Positions 12,001 to 22,216 are shown, counted from the first letter of the stretch. The stretch: 64,000 bases of DNA from Panicum virgatum (GCF_016808335.1 NC_053143.1:49404248-49468247), one strand, 5' to 3'. The notes: generated by a model not told the origin, from the sequence alone. Numbers and translations: made by a program.

Positions 12001-15000
12001 ACTAATATGCTCTTGGTATTTTAAGCCTCAACTTGATTGTAGCTGCCCTGAGATTACTTCTGTTATTTTCTTTGCAGCTCATGGTTACATAATTCTTCTT
12101 CGCAAGTGGCATGAAGTTCAATGATGCGTGTACTGCTTCTTCTAGTTGGCTTGGTCAGTTATCTTCTACTGATAGTTTCTGACTTGATAGTCAACTTGAA
12201 ATGAACTCATACAAGTAGAGCTCTACTTAATGCCTTCCAACCACTTGCTTAACTAGTTACAAATTTATGTTGGTGCAGTCTAGTTTGAGATTCAACAATA
12301 TTAATCCTCGTTTTGCTGTATACTGTTTAATGTATCTTTGATTAAAGTGCTGCTTTCTTGAATTTACAGGTAATTGAGGAATTGGTGAAGCAGCTTTAGT
12401 ATTGAAGTGTTTCTTTTCCATAGACATATTCATATTGTAACACCTATTGAATTATTGCTGCTGAGCAATTTGACAGCGAATTTGTACATACTATATATAA
12501 TGATGAGCTCTGGTTGACGGCTTCAGTTGTCGATGTGTTTTGTTGAAATTTATGTGATTGTGAACCATTCAATTCAAATTTGAGCATATCTGAAATTGTA
12601 TTTCCCAGTCAATGAATAAGAACATTTGAAGAAACAGTATTTTGTCAGTTAAAGCTGACATGAAATATAATTTTTTTGTCGGTTCCAAGGCTATTTTCCT
12701 GTCGGGAGACATGGACCGGGAAGTACTTTCAGACTTGAGGAAGGCTGATTTTTCTGTGCCCGGTTGAGCTAGCCCTGTTGAAAATTTGCCTGATGGTAAC
12801 CAATTTCCCTGTTGCTTTTCTTATTTCTCTGTCGGTAGTGGTTATTTCTCTGAAGGTTTTGTACCGACAGGAAAATTTCGTTTTCCAGTAGTGTAACAAG
12901 TTTGTTGAGTTCAAGTTTGTAGGATTTCGAGGTCTCATGGATGAAGACCAAACCATATCCAAAGTGTTCAAATCACATCCAAGTCAGTGTGTCCATTTGA
13001 CAGCCGTGATGAATTGGACAAGTGGCAGCAGAAATTAGGCGACCGGTTAAACCGACAGCCTGAAAAATGAATTGAGCAGTGTAAAGGGAAATTGCAACGA
13101 CGATCAAGTGAAGAAAACTTAGTAGCATTGGTTAAACCGATGTTGCAAGAAGGGGTGTCGATGCAATAGTCGTTTAATGCTCAAGAAGGTTCTTTGGAGT
13201 TGGAGATGGCTGCCTCGGCATTGTCTTCAGCACGGGTTGAACCGACGGTATAAAAGTAGGCGTCAGTGCATTGGTACTGTGATTACTCAGAGAGCATGTC
13301 AAGTAGCAGAAGTATTCGAGGGACAAATCCTTCAGGACTGGTTGAATCGACACCCGTCGGTGCAAAGCGTCGGTACAATAACGTCAGTTGCAAGGGAACG
13401 TTGGAGTTCAATGGGTAGAATGCAAGTTCAGTGTGACTGGTTAAACCGACGGTGGCGACCGGTTTAACCGATGCTTTACGACTTTTTGCAGAAAGGCAGG
13501 TAATGGCTATAAGAGGATCTCTAGCCTATTTAAGGCCTCACCTCGTGTTATTTGAGGCTGCTGGAGTTCGTGAGAAGCTACAGAAACTCTGCTGAAGTTT
13601 CCAAGCAAACCAAAGAGCTCATTGATCAAATTCTTAGGTTTAGCAAAAGCTTTGTGAGGTATAGTGCTAGGCTATCTCTAGAAAGAGTGTGAGAGCAAGG
13701 TGTTGTGCCCTCTTACTAGCTCTTGAGTGAACCTCAAGTTTGTACCTCGGTGTGTCGGCCCCTTGGAGTCTTGGTGGCTCGCCGGTAAGTCATCGACCCT
13801 TCGGCTTGGTGTGGAGCGGCGACGACGACTTTGCGCGGGGGATAAGGCGACCCCTTCTTTGTGGGAAGCTCCGTAGTGAAGGCGACATCAAGATGACCGG
13901 AGGGACCTAGTGTGAGCCTTAGTGGCCGAGCCTTTGTGGCAAGTCAAGGGAAGTCCTGGAAGAGACTTGGTGACCAGAAAGTAATACTTTTTGTAAGTGC
14001 TTCAACAACATGAACTAGAGGTGGCTTAGTGCTTCCTCTCATCCCCTCCTTACGTTTTTGCATTTCATACTTGCAACTTGTGTGCCTTTACTTTCTTAGA
14101 GTAGCATCAAGCTAGTATTAGCAATAGGTTGTAAAATTTATTTTGGGATGATGGTTCCACACTAGATGAACTCTAGATAGCATATTTTAGCTTATGTTTT
14201 GTGCTAACTAGTTTGAGCCATAGGTTAAGGTTTTCAGTTTGCCTAATTCACCCCCTCCCCCTCTTAGGGTACGAGCACCAATTCCTTTCACCTATGAGTA
14301 TATAAAAGTCTATAACAACACATAGTTGATGTAACTAGATTCACAATGAAAAAAATATTTCCATAATCTATAAACTTCTATGTTTAAAATAATACATTTT
14401 GACAAAAGTTGCATGTCATAGAGACCTCTTTGAGGCCGTGCAGATGTACTAAAATAAACCACTAACATTTGGAATAGGAGAGAGTATATCTTTTGAGAGA
14501 TATTACGTCATGATATTGTTTCCCAAAAGAAAGATGTCGCTATTATATTAAAAGCACCAATCAACTTTATCAATCTGGGGACTTCCCTAGGAAAAACAAA
14601 ATACCAATATGTAGCTGTCTCCTGAACTCACAATGTTTAGGCATGTGGATGAACAAAAGTGAAGTCAATTTGTGTTTGTTATTCCAAGGCCATTTACAAG
14701 TTCCACTATATGTTGCAAGTGAAAAAAATGTCACTTCGTCCTTATAGTCAACCTTGGCTTGCAGTAAGTAAGGGGAGTAAATTGTGCTGGAGGTAAATAA
14801 CTTTGATTAAGTTTCATTAGTTAGATCCCAAACCAGAAAATTAACGTGAAAACCTGTGTAGGGTGTAGAAAAATGAAAATTCCATTGTGCGAACAATGAA
14901 TATGTTTGCTACCTTGCAAGGTAATTCTTGATTGATATATTATGAGACAAGTAGTTATTGAGATTGATCATTTGAAAATAGCACAAATAGATTCATCTCA

Positions 15001-17318
15001 AACGGAAAGAAGTTTCACAATATTTGTTGTATTTCACAAGTATAAGATGTTGTATATTTGTAGTGAGATTGCTTTATGACATTGTTATACATATAAAATA
15101 ATCCTTCCAATCATAAAGCATGACGTTGAAGACTTGAAGGTATTGATGTAGTCTATAAGGTCAATCCAACCCATAATATTTATGGGTAGTGTCTATGTTG
15201 TCATATCATCAAGACACCAGCTTTAGAAACTAAACTCTACAACTCATAATGTCTTGGTGTGGATTTCTATTAAACTAACTTTTTTTTCTCCACCTATCAT
15301 ATTTGTTCTCCATTTATTATGAAGACACCACCCAATTCTCAATGCACAACTTGTAGTGTCTAGCATATTTACGTGGTGACACTGGGTCTTGCATGAGACC
15401 TAGTTTCTTCCTCTTTCCACTCTCTCTCTTTTATTTATTATGGTGCCACATAAGCTAAAAATTCTACGTGGCGGTATAACTAATGCTATGGAAACCATCC
15501 TATATGGAAGGTTGGGGATGCCCTAAGGCAACACCTTGATTACTAGTTTCCATGAGGGTATGGCATTCAATACAAAGATGGTTAATATCACGAAAGCACT
15601 TTTTGCGATGAATCTAGCAGAATATCTTACTGTCTCAATCTACCCTAAACCTAAACCGGTAAACATCAGAAAAGGACATACATTTGTGATTTGAGAAAGT
15701 CCAAATTAGTGGACATATACAACAAAAGTTATAAGTTTGTGGATATAAATGAATTGCACAAATTACTAAGTGGTGGATGTAAAAAGGAATCTAGACTATT
15801 TTTTTTGTCAGTACTAAATACTAGTAATATACAGGACTCACTATTGTCAGGGCAATATATACTCCATCCATCGGGAAATGAAAGGCATATCTTATTTGGG
15901 AAAAGTGAAACCTTATAGATTTTGACCAACAATTATTGGTACCTGTATGCATATTTTGTTTGTCAAAATTATAGCACTACATTCATATTTGCACGTGCTT
16001 TATCTCACAATATTTACATCTAGTATTTTCTTAAAATATATTGTGTGTTAAATTATTGACCAAAGCTTGCTTTTATAGACCGTGTTGAAATTAAAAGAAA
16101 TACAGATACATTATTATGGACGGAGAAGAGTACAGAATATATTGAACGTGCATAAAAACCATATACAAGTGATCTGTAGGAAAATTTAACTGTGAAGGTT
16201 ACCTTTGTTTTATTTCAAAAAAAAAAGGTTACCTTTGTATGTTCCCGGCTTTCCTCCTTGAAGAAGACCCAGACAGAGTGATCAGCTGAGAACTGCCTCA
16301 GTTCTGATACTTGGTATGGCTTCCCCATGCAGAGACTCGCAATCTCGAGCTGCTGGGTTGACACGACGATTCGGCTCCCATTCTTCTTATCCGGCAGGTA
16401 GGACATGATGGTATCCCACTGAGCCATGGAAGATAGGTCTTCCAGGATGATGAGATACCGTTGTGTATCTACATGGTTCACAAACTCCTTGACAAGATCA
16501 GACGAAGACGCCTCCATTCTAGATAAGGGATGTGCATTCATTGCTCCTCCCTGTTCTTGCTGGCAAGAGTAGTTTGTGTAGAACTGAGCCAACAAATTCC
16601 AGATGAAATCGTGGTGATTGAAAGGATATACCAGCTTAACCCACGCACAACATTTGAAGTCTTTGTTGATTCTTGCATTATCGTACGCCTTCCTGATTAT
16701 CGATGTTGTCCCAAGATCACCTCCTGCTCCGCACACGGAGATCACTTGAAGGTCATTGCCTTCCTTGGCAATCAACTTGGTGAGATCCAAGAAGCTGCTA
16801 TGCTTCTTAATGGTGTCGAGAACATCAAATGTTCTTGTGTTGGCAGCACTCGTCTGCTGCATCTGCACGACGGGTCCGGAGCCGGAGTTGCCGTTGAGGT
16901 TGTAGCGCATGTTTCTCTGGCTCACCTCCTCGACCCGGGCCTTAAGCAGCTTTATCTCGACCACCGCTTCGTCCAGGGGCTGCGCGGCTGCAGATTTGCA
17001 GCAGGATGGCAGCAACCGTACACAAAACATCCACCATGGACGCTTCGTGTCCAGGTGGTAGACTAACTCAGCGCAGTCCTCCAAGTGATAGGAAAGGTCC
17101 CAGACTTGTCTCACCCAGGTCCTCATCACGCTGTTCTTGACCCAATCACGGTCGGCGGCGTTGAGGAATGACTCGATCATCTCGAACTCGTCGTTGATGA
17201 ACACCAAGTCACGCTGCACAATCTGCCACAGCTCCGCCTCCTCCTTGACTGCGGACTTGACCTTGTTCACCAACGCCTCAATCGCCGTCTTGGAAGCCGT
17301 AATGGTGAGCTCCGTCAT
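4093..17318 (-). CDS. NLR immune receptor with tandem NB units, three exons
   Basis: The reconstructed coding sequence is complement(join(4093..6015, 8003..8626, 16233..17318)), 1210 codons plus TAG. Every junction is GT-AG and phase 0, and no stop interrupts the joined frame. Domains: coiled coil 1-135 with an EDVID-like HLEDCAE near 79; NB unit 1 at about 190-360; NB unit 2 plus ARC at about 385-745; LRRs at about 790-1180. NLRs of this family act in the cytoplasm as sensors or helpers of pathogen effectors. Tandem NB units with a GDLGTTS-type first P-loop recall grass Pik-2/RGA-like proteins; that comparison is from memory. No integrated decoy domain is visible. Oddities are the missing Walker A lysine in NB1, the missing Walker B acidic pair in NB2, and VNC in place of MHD. 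The start at 17318 opens directly into a typical N-terminal helix. Confidence 0.85.
6016..8002 (-). other. NLR intron 2
   Basis: This 1987-bp phase-0 intron is AT-rich and bordered by GTATGT and ATAG. It contains one recognisable insertion, the hAT MITE at 7410-7568. Short reading frames in it, such as 6701-6910, are low-complexity and unsupported. Confidence 0.8.
7410..7568. mobile_element. hAT-type MITE in NLR intron 2
   Basis: A 159-bp element has terminal inverted repeats CAGGGGTGGAGACAGG and CAGGGGCGGAGCCAGG (right end read in reverse). It is flanked by a perfect 8-bp TSD, CTCTTCTG, at 7402-7409 and 7569-7576. An 8-bp TSD with CAGGG ends is the hAT signature. It has no coding capacity; G and C runs near its left end make that part low-complexity. 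Confidence 0.9.
8003..8626 (-). CDS. NLR exon 2: NB unit 2
   Basis: The exon encodes residues 363-570. It follows an acceptor TTTGCAG|GG and ends AAAG|GTATGT; both borders are phase 0. FLVGRDTE at 386-393 is the linker typical just before an NB-ARC. The P-loop GDDGVGKSS at 419-427 keeps the Walker A lysine. Kinase 2 reads CLVVVAGLQS at 503-512, with Ala-Gly where the DD of LLVLDD belongs (codons GCC GGA). RNBS-B is NCIIVITTEES at 531-541 and RNBS-C is PLDAAVALDLF at 558-568. The methionine seven bases upstream of the acceptor lies in the intron and is not a start. Confidence 0.88.
9200..10435. other. AT-rich CACTA interior, no gene seen
   Basis: This AT-rich filler inside the intron-1 CACTA element has no recognisable coding sequence or known repeat. 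Two stretches (around 9480-9720 and 10100-10370) resemble each other, for example in ending near GTGCCTTAATTAGTTA, suggesting an old internal duplication. Confidence 0.5.
10475..10508 (+). promoter_or_regulatory. TATA box and telo-box-like motif
   Basis: TATAAAA at 10476-10482 and AAACCCTAG at 10500-10508 have core-promoter and 5'-UTR spacing. They would drive the gene-like segment in the CACTA element, opposite to NLR transcription. Function is inferred from motifs alone. Confidence 0.45.
10640..10835. repeat. GC-rich tandem repeat, ~85-bp unit
   Basis: The block GGCAGCTCGGCCGAGCGCTA appears at about 10637 and again at about 10703. Each copy is followed by GCCGCTAGGCGCCCC and a variant of TGCGCAGGG. 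A third, diverged unit (GCTGAGCGCTAGCCTCTAGG) follows near 10780. The repeat explains the overlapping GC-rich frames on both strands here; none is supported as a gene. Confidence 0.65.
15862..16130. mobile_element. Stowaway-like MITE in NLR intron 1
   Basis: A 269-bp element begins CTCCATCCATC and ends, read in reverse, CTCTTCTCCGTCC. Both are degenerate forms of the Stowaway terminus CTCCCTCCGTCC, and TA dinucleotides flank each side. The body is AT-rich and non-coding. It lies about 100 bp inside the intron from the exon 1 donor. Confidence 0.65.
16233..17318 (-). CDS. NLR exon 1: coiled coil and degenerate NB unit 1
   Basis: The exon encodes residues 1-362 and ends AAG|GTAACC, phase 0. 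The Rx-type coiled coil covers about 1-135, with the EDVID-like segment HLEDCAELVYHL at 78-89. NB unit 1 has a P-loop GAGGDLGTTS at 197-206, where canonical GxGGxGKTT would carry lysine. Kinase 2 is LIILEDL at 289-295, with an acidic pair present. RNBS-B is GSRIVVSTQQ at 314-323, followed by an RNBS-C-like YQVSELRQFS at 335-344. The unit stops there: no GLPLA, ARC2 or MHD follows, so it is a nucleotide-binding half-domain. Translation past residue 362 would enter the intron. Confidence 0.88.
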
Positions 17319-17985
17319 TGTTCTCTTTCGGTTTGTCCTGTACGATATGCGTCTGCGACCGAGGAATAAAGGTATAAGACATTTTTTAAGACAAGGGAAT
17401 TTTATTAATTTGAAGGAATGTTATATCAAGATGATACAACTGAACCTAGAAAGAATAAAAGGTATAAGATTTGGGCCCAAGAAGCCTCCTCGACATATTT
17501 TCTATACTACTAAATATACTCTAACAGGAAAAAAACAGCTATTGGGAGAACATTAAGGTAGAATCGGCTTACCAGAGTGAGATTGCTTCGACGTCCCAGC
17601 GAACTAATCCAAGCTGCAGACTTCACTGTTCAGTGTTCACTAACTTGCTATGGGCTGGAGCATGGTGGTGGTGCTTTAGTTTATTTTGAAGCTGAACGAA
17701 GGACGAGGATCTATGCTGCACGGTTCTACTCGCTGGCTGCTACGATGCTGGTAGATCGATCGGTTGATGAGAAGCTTTAATATGAGATGCAGCTGAGGTA
17801 CAAGAAATATTAGGAAGCTGTGCAGCTAGCGCCGTTGGTAGGTGAGAATTTATTGCAATAAAATAGACTCATGATAGTAACAAGATATTGAGAACAAAAT
17901 AGATTTATGATAGGTACAAAATAGATTCATGATAGTTACACCAAGATATTGAGAACAAAATAGACTCATGATAGGTATAAAATAG
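17319..17985 (-). promoter_or_regulatory. 5' flank of the NLR gene
   Basis: This stretch holds the presumed 5' UTR and promoter of the minus-strand NLR. I cannot place a TATA box with confidence, and a 5'-UTR intron is possible. The far part (about 17855-17985) is an imperfect repeat of AAAATAGACTCATGATAG and AAGATATTGAGAAC. Duplicated repeat blocks start immediately beyond it. Confidence 0.4.
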
Positions 17986-18129
17986 ACTCTGTTTTGCTAG
18001 CTGCGGCAGGTGGCTGGTGCTGGTTTATTATGAGCAAAAATTATTACTGATTGGCTGGTGGCTGATGCTGTTTTGACGTGAGAGAAAAATACTGTTGTCT
18101 GACTGAAAAAACGGCTGGTAGAACAGAGT
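17986..18129. mobile_element. Small MITE upstream of the NLR
   Basis: The ends ACTCTGTTTTGCTAGC and, in reverse, ACTCTGTTCTACCAGC form an imperfect terminal inverted repeat around 144 bp. The related block at 52.3 kb lacks this sequence between its GGACA and ATCACGATAAAG, which supports insertion. The superfamily is not certain. Confidence 0.6.
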
Positions 18130-18222
18130 GTGAATCACGATAAAAATGGGTGGCATTAAACGTGGCCGCTGTGCCTCACCGACACTACCTGCCCACGTTC
18201 CTTGCATCGATCCATTGAATAA

Positions 18223-18587
18223 GGCCGTGTTTAGTTCGGTAGGGTGTAAACGCAAAAATTTTTTGTGTTTCGAATCTTCCCAATTTGAAGCACTAAATGA
18301 AGTCTATTTATAAAACTTTTTGCATAGATGGGTTGTAAATCGCGAGACGAATCTAATGATGCTAATTAATCCATGATTAATCAATAATTAGTGGATGATT
18401 ATTGTAGCATTTCTGTTGCAAATCATGGATTAAGTAGGCTCATTAGATTCGTCTCGCGATTTACAGTCCATCTATGCAAATAATTTTATAAATAGACTTC
18501 ATTTAGCACTTCAAATTAGTAAGATTCCTTTTCACTTTAATGCGTTTACGGCTTTTTTGCGTTTACGGGCTGGAACTAAACACACCC
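18223..18587. mobile_element. Tourist-like MITE (TSD TAA)
   Basis: A 365-bp element starts GGCCGTGTTTAGTTC and ends GGAACTAAACACACCC, flanked by TAA at 18220-18222 and 18588-18590. Inside, long complementary arms (for example CGCGAGACGAATCTAATGA against TCATTAGATTCGTCTCGCG) make it almost a perfect foldback. The paralogous block near 52440 reads ATTGAATAATAGTG with no insertion, giving an empty site. Confidence 0.9.
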
Positions 18588-18642
18588 TAATTGTGTTAAA
18601 GTTGACCAGACGACACTGCAGGTAGCCCGGCGGCGACCTTGA

Positions 18643-18890
18643 GGCTGTGTTTAGATACGTAAATTAGTGGTAAAAAGAGTAACATCGGACACTGTAGTTG
18701 TTTGTAGTAATTTTTATCCTATCATGACCTAACTAGGCTCAAAAAATTCGTCTCGTCGTGTATATTAAAATTATGCAATTAATTTTTTTAATTACCTACA
18801 TTTAATACTCCATGTATGAGAATTTTTTTTTGATGTAATAGATAAATAGTGAAATTTAGAGATAGAAATTTTGTAACTAAACACACAGCC
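18643..18890. mobile_element. MITE, GGCTGTGTTTAGA family, copy 1
   Basis: A 248-bp element has ends GGCTGTGTTTAGATACG and GGCTGTGTGTTTAG (in reverse) and TSD TGA at 18640-18642 and 18891-18893. The paralogue near 52495 reads CCTTGACTTGC without the insert. Other copies of the family lie at 50127-50392 and about 60832-61098, sharing TTCGTCTCGTCGTGTA. Confidence 0.9.
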
Positions 18891-19685
18891 TGACTTGCTT
18901 ACCCTCTCGCCCGTTCTATCAGCCACACGCAAGCCGTGGCCGCCGAGCCGTACGTAGCTCATTGTCGGGGTCCTAATCTGCCACTGTCCCACGGCACTGT
19001 TTTTTTTTTGACAAGTGCACTCGCTGTGTACGTTACGTCCCTATTCATTGTTGCTCACGCATGTGTTGTTCGCTCCGCCAGACTGCCACTGTCTCACGGC
19101 CGCCCACCCCCATTCGCCACTCAAAAAATCAAGAATACGGATGCAAGTTATACATATTTTGAATAATTGGCTTGATTTAAAAATTAATAAAATAAATTAG
19201 AATAATATTCTGCGTAAATATTTTAAGAGAAAAAATAAACTAAAATAATATACCATCATAATTAATTAGTTAATTAAAAAATACTATTAGATATCCAACT
19301 CCATCCTTACCTATCAAACATCAACCCCATTATTAATGAAGATGTTGTCACCCGATCTGTCACACTGCCAAACGCCGCGCGCACACACCCATTGGCCACT
19401 CCAAAAGCCAAGGTTCTCGGATCCAGTACTCTGGTGTCCTGTCTCATTGCTCACTGTCACAACGACCACCAAGCTGAGCACCCCTCTCGTGCGTGAACTA
19501 AACATTAGATCTGGTTTGGTTGGCTAAAGTTAATTTTTAACTAGGAATAAACATTAGTAGCTTGCTAAAAATAGTTGGCTAAAATTAGCAGTCATGTGTT
19601 GTTGGGATAAGGAGTTCCCTCCGTTCCAAAAAGACGGTCCTTTTAAAAAAATTTAGACACATTACTCATTCTAAGAAATAACCTT

Positions 19686-20809
19686 TGTCGGTACCCCAGG
19701 ACCGGGGTACCCCTCTTGCTGAGTCTAGGCAAGAGCCTCGTAGTTATCGTTAACTACGCCATAACAACCGAGCAGCCGGACCCCTGTGGTCCGGAGCCAT
19801 ACTCTCCCGGCAAACGGCCCCGGACCCGCTCCCCACTTGAAAAGGGTCCGGTGGCGCCACGTATCCCGGGGGTAGCCCTCAGCCAAAACAGCTGGGGGCC
19901 CCATACCACCCGCGGAGTCCCGGACCTCCCAGGAGTACCGGACCCCTGCCGGGTCCCGGACCCGGACCCTCATACACTATCCGGACCCCTCAGCGGAGTA
20001 GAACTTACACCCCGCCTGGGGCTGGTCCGGAACCGCCACGTGTCACGTGCCCGCACGCAGGTGCGGGCACGCGCGCGGGGCCGCGAGGCTTTCACTGGAA
20101 GAGTCGCCTACCTACCGCATTCAATGCAGTAGGCGGAAGTGCGCACTGCCATAACAAAGGCCGAGGCGGCTTTGGCCAGGTTGCACTGTTGGTTGCATGT
20201 TGCCAAGGAGCACAGAGCAGTCACTGGCGCCGCCTACTCCGCGTATGTCAGCCTACTATGTCAGTTGGATACGACGGCTCGGCTTCGCCCATTAAGGCAC
20301 CTACACGGTAGCATCGACAGACTACGCCGCAAGCTACATTGCTCCAACGGGCGCCTCGCCGATGGGACAAATAAAGACTCCCCACGATCAGAGAGTCTAC
20401 AGGACGAGGAAGCGTATCCGAGAAGAGATCCCCAACCACTGTAGAACCATTAGTATCTTTCCAGTATAGTATACATCCTTGTTGGGCCCACCTGTCGGGG
20501 TCCAACGCCTGTGTACGCGTCCTCCTTTGCTCTATAAAAGGGAGACGCCCGTTAGAGAAGGACTCAGGCCCGGGAGAAGCCCGGCTGGGCAGAGGATAGA
20601 CTCATTCATACCTAGTGCAATACACCACAGAGTGGACGTAGGGTATTACGCTCCGGCAGCCTGAACCACTCTAAATCCGTGTGTTCTTGTGTTCTTGCCC
20701 CCAAGCTAGATCGACCTAATAGCTTAGCACTTCCCCGAGTACTCCCCCTCGGGGAATAGGCGGGTGCGTTCCGCCACCCGGCTGTGGGTACCCCCAAAAG
20801 CCCACGACA
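19686..20809 (+). repeat. 5' LTR of the non-coding retrotransposon
   Basis: This 1124-bp LTR runs from TGTCGG to ACGACA. It keeps about 210 bp (roughly 20475-20690), including the TATA box, that the 3' LTR lacks. The frames at 19716-20132 and 20139-20444 recur in the 3' LTR and are non-coding GC-rich sequence, not genes. Confidence 0.9.
20533..20540 (+). promoter_or_regulatory. LTR TATA box
   Basis: TATAAAAG lies in the 5' LTR, in a position suited to start the retrotransposon transcript. The equivalent region is deleted from the 3' LTR. Confidence 0.6.
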
Positions 20810-20810
20810 T

Positions 20811-20828
20811 TTGGCGCCGTCCGTGGGG
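20811..20828 (+). other. Primer binding site
   Basis: Directly after the 5' LTR comes TTGGCGCCGTCCGTGGGG. The first eight bases from TGG (TGGCGCCG) are complementary to the 3' end of a plant tRNA ending CGGCGCCA, as tRNA-Asp does. This fits a minus-strand primer site for gypsy-type elements. The tRNA identity is inference. Confidence 0.65.
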
Positions 20829-22216
20829 ATGTGCAAAGGTTGGCTAGATCTCCAGGCTTCTGAGGCTGAGCTCATCCTCTGCAACGGCGACGAGAAGATG
20901 AAGAGAGGCATGGCGGCACCTGCGCCGCATGTCACAGCGCCGAGGCAGCAGCGCCCTCGGTGCGGCGGCGCGCGGCAGCGGCGCCTGCTGTGCGTCGCCA
21001 CTGCGACACCTCAGAGCTGGCGCATTGGCGCGCAGCGGAGACGCCTGCTGTGCGCCACCCTACAACACCTCCGCGTCGGCTCAAGGTTTTCTCTCAAGCA
21101 ACCACCAGGACTCCCCTGCGGCGATATGGCGTCGGCTCAAGGCTTTCTCTCAATGTGAAGCCTGGAGTCGACCACTGTGGCCCGGGGGAAGTTTACCGTC
21201 GTCTCCTCACTCGCCAGGACCGAGTCTCTCTTGGTGCTGCTGCAGACAGGATTCCGCCACCAGGCGCGGGGGCCTAATGCCAGCACCAAGGTCAAGCCGG
21301 CAAACGACCACCCTTCTCCACGCTCCGTGCTCATCCAAATGAGCACCCAGCTCGTGGTGAGCAATCATCGGGCTGGCTTCAGACGGCAGCGGTAGGGCCA
21401 CTCCCATTCAAAGCCAAAGAATTTGTTCTCATGCTATCTGAGCGTGGGACAGTTATTGTGCTGGGAAGGGCCCCGCAAGCTCCCGAGGTGATGCTGGATG
21501 ATGTTGTACAAGCACGTTCAGAGCGCCTTCGCCCCCAACGACTGAGAAGAGCCCCCAGTGTGGCAGTTCCACTACGGCCAGCAACGTGCAAGCCTTACGG
21601 GGCGACGGTTGTAGGTTTCCACTAGATAGGATTGAGTCTGTATCTCCTTTGTAATGATGTGGTGCCTACGTGTGGTCCAGAGCGGTAAAGGTCCGCCCTT
21701 GTAAACCCGGCCTCTGGCTTCATCGCACAAACAGGGCAACACCAGCAAGTGGTCCAGAGCGGTAGAGGTCCGCCCTCGTAATCCCGGCCTCTGATGTACA
21801 CCACAAATCAAGTAATGAAGGAGATTTGCTTCCCCAGTCCCATCTATACATTAACTCAATGGCACTTGTCCGTACAGCTTGCGTGTTTCCTTTTTTCGGA
21901 ACAGAGATCCTTCTTTTGTTGCTAACGATCCAAGTTGAGTTGCTGGCTTGTAGTCAGGTTGGGACACCCCTTCTAGCTGAAAGACGGTCTGAACTTCTAG
22001 GGACCTGCTCCGGAGAAGTGGTGCTTGCATCCTGGGGTGGAGGAGTTCTGCGTAGCCGCTTAGCCTGATAATGTAGCACTCCACTGCCCTGTTACGAGTA
22101 CCCCAGTATCCGAAGCTGCTGTGTCTAGAGGTCCGGGCTTCTTTCTAGTATAAGGCTTGGTTTCCTATGCCCCACCACGAGGTCCAGTAACATATCTCGG
22201 AGGATCGATGGCAACA

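Larger units (their letters stand above)
10440..12540 (+). other. Gene-like segment carried by CACTA (possible captured host gene)
   Basis: A TATA box (TATAAAA, 10476-10482) is followed about 20 bp later by AAACCCTAG (10500-10508), the telo-box-like motif common in 5' UTRs of housekeeping plant genes. A CT-rich leader and a GC-rich first-exon-like stretch come next. Exon-like islands with splice-like edges follow: one near 11577-11640 beginning ATGGGATGCGAATG after a pyrimidine tract and CAG, one near 12078-12155 after TTTGCAG, and one after TTTACAG at 12370. The last runs into 3'-UTR-like sequence. I cannot identify the source gene, and no long protein results; it may be a captured or non-coding transcription unit. 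Confidence 0.45.
8930..12893. mobile_element. Non-autonomous CACTA element nested in the solo LTR
   Basis: A 3964-bp element has ends CACTATTGGAAA and CACTACTGGAAAA (right end read in reverse) and a 3-bp TSD TAA at 8927-8929 and 12894-12896. Subterminal repeats built on ACAGGGAAAT and CCTTGTCGG occupy about 8980-9200. Related CCTGTCGG and TTTCTCTG motifs lie at 12680-12880. No transposase is present. The interior holds gene-like sequence at about 10440-12540. It must have moved using enzymes supplied in trans. Confidence 0.92.
8855..14290 (+). mobile_element. Solo LTR in NLR intron 1, split by CACTA
   Basis: The LTR starts TGTAAGAAAC and ends CCAATTCCTTTCA. It is flanked by a perfect 5-bp TSD, CCTAT, at 8850-8854 and 14291-14295. 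Without the nested CACTA (8930-12893 plus its 3-bp TSD) the LTR is about 1.47 kb. No internal domain or second LTR is present, so it is a solo LTR left by recombination. Its right part contains the pyrimidine-rich TTCACCCCCTC motif common near the ends of SIRE/Maximus-like copia LTRs; that lineage call is tentative. It lies antisense to NLR transcription. Confidence 0.85.
8627..16232 (-). other. NLR intron 1 (7.6 kb, TE-inflated)
   Basis: This phase-0 intron runs from GTAACC at 16232 to TTTGCAG at 8627. About 5.4 kb of it is the solo LTR at 8855-14290 with its nested CACTA element; a Stowaway MITE sits at 15862-16130. Removing the LTR insertion would leave about 2.2 kb, similar to intron 2. 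The rest (14296-15860) is AT-rich with nothing recognised. Confidence 0.8.
18130..19685. repeat. Block X, copy A (duplicated intergenic segment)
   Basis: This non-coding segment is nearly collinear with 52350-53280: the same CACGATAAA-GATGGGTGGCATT opening, the same CTTGCTTACCCTCTCG middle and the same MITE start. Compared with that copy it has gained two MITEs (18223-18587 and 18643-18890) and is cut at 19685 by an LTR retrotransposon. Its continuation is at 24084. Small frames such as 18936-19166 recur in the paralogue but show no domain and are not called as genes. Confidence 0.8.

Noticed and set aside
4093..17318. Three separate truncated NLR genes
   Set aside because: The exon borders have matching phase-0 GT-AG sites and domain order is continuous, so a single spliced gene explains them better.
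19716..20444. Two frames of 138 and 101 codons repeated at 23044-23919
   Set aside because: They occur in both LTRs of one element and so are LTR sequence. No coding motif is present.
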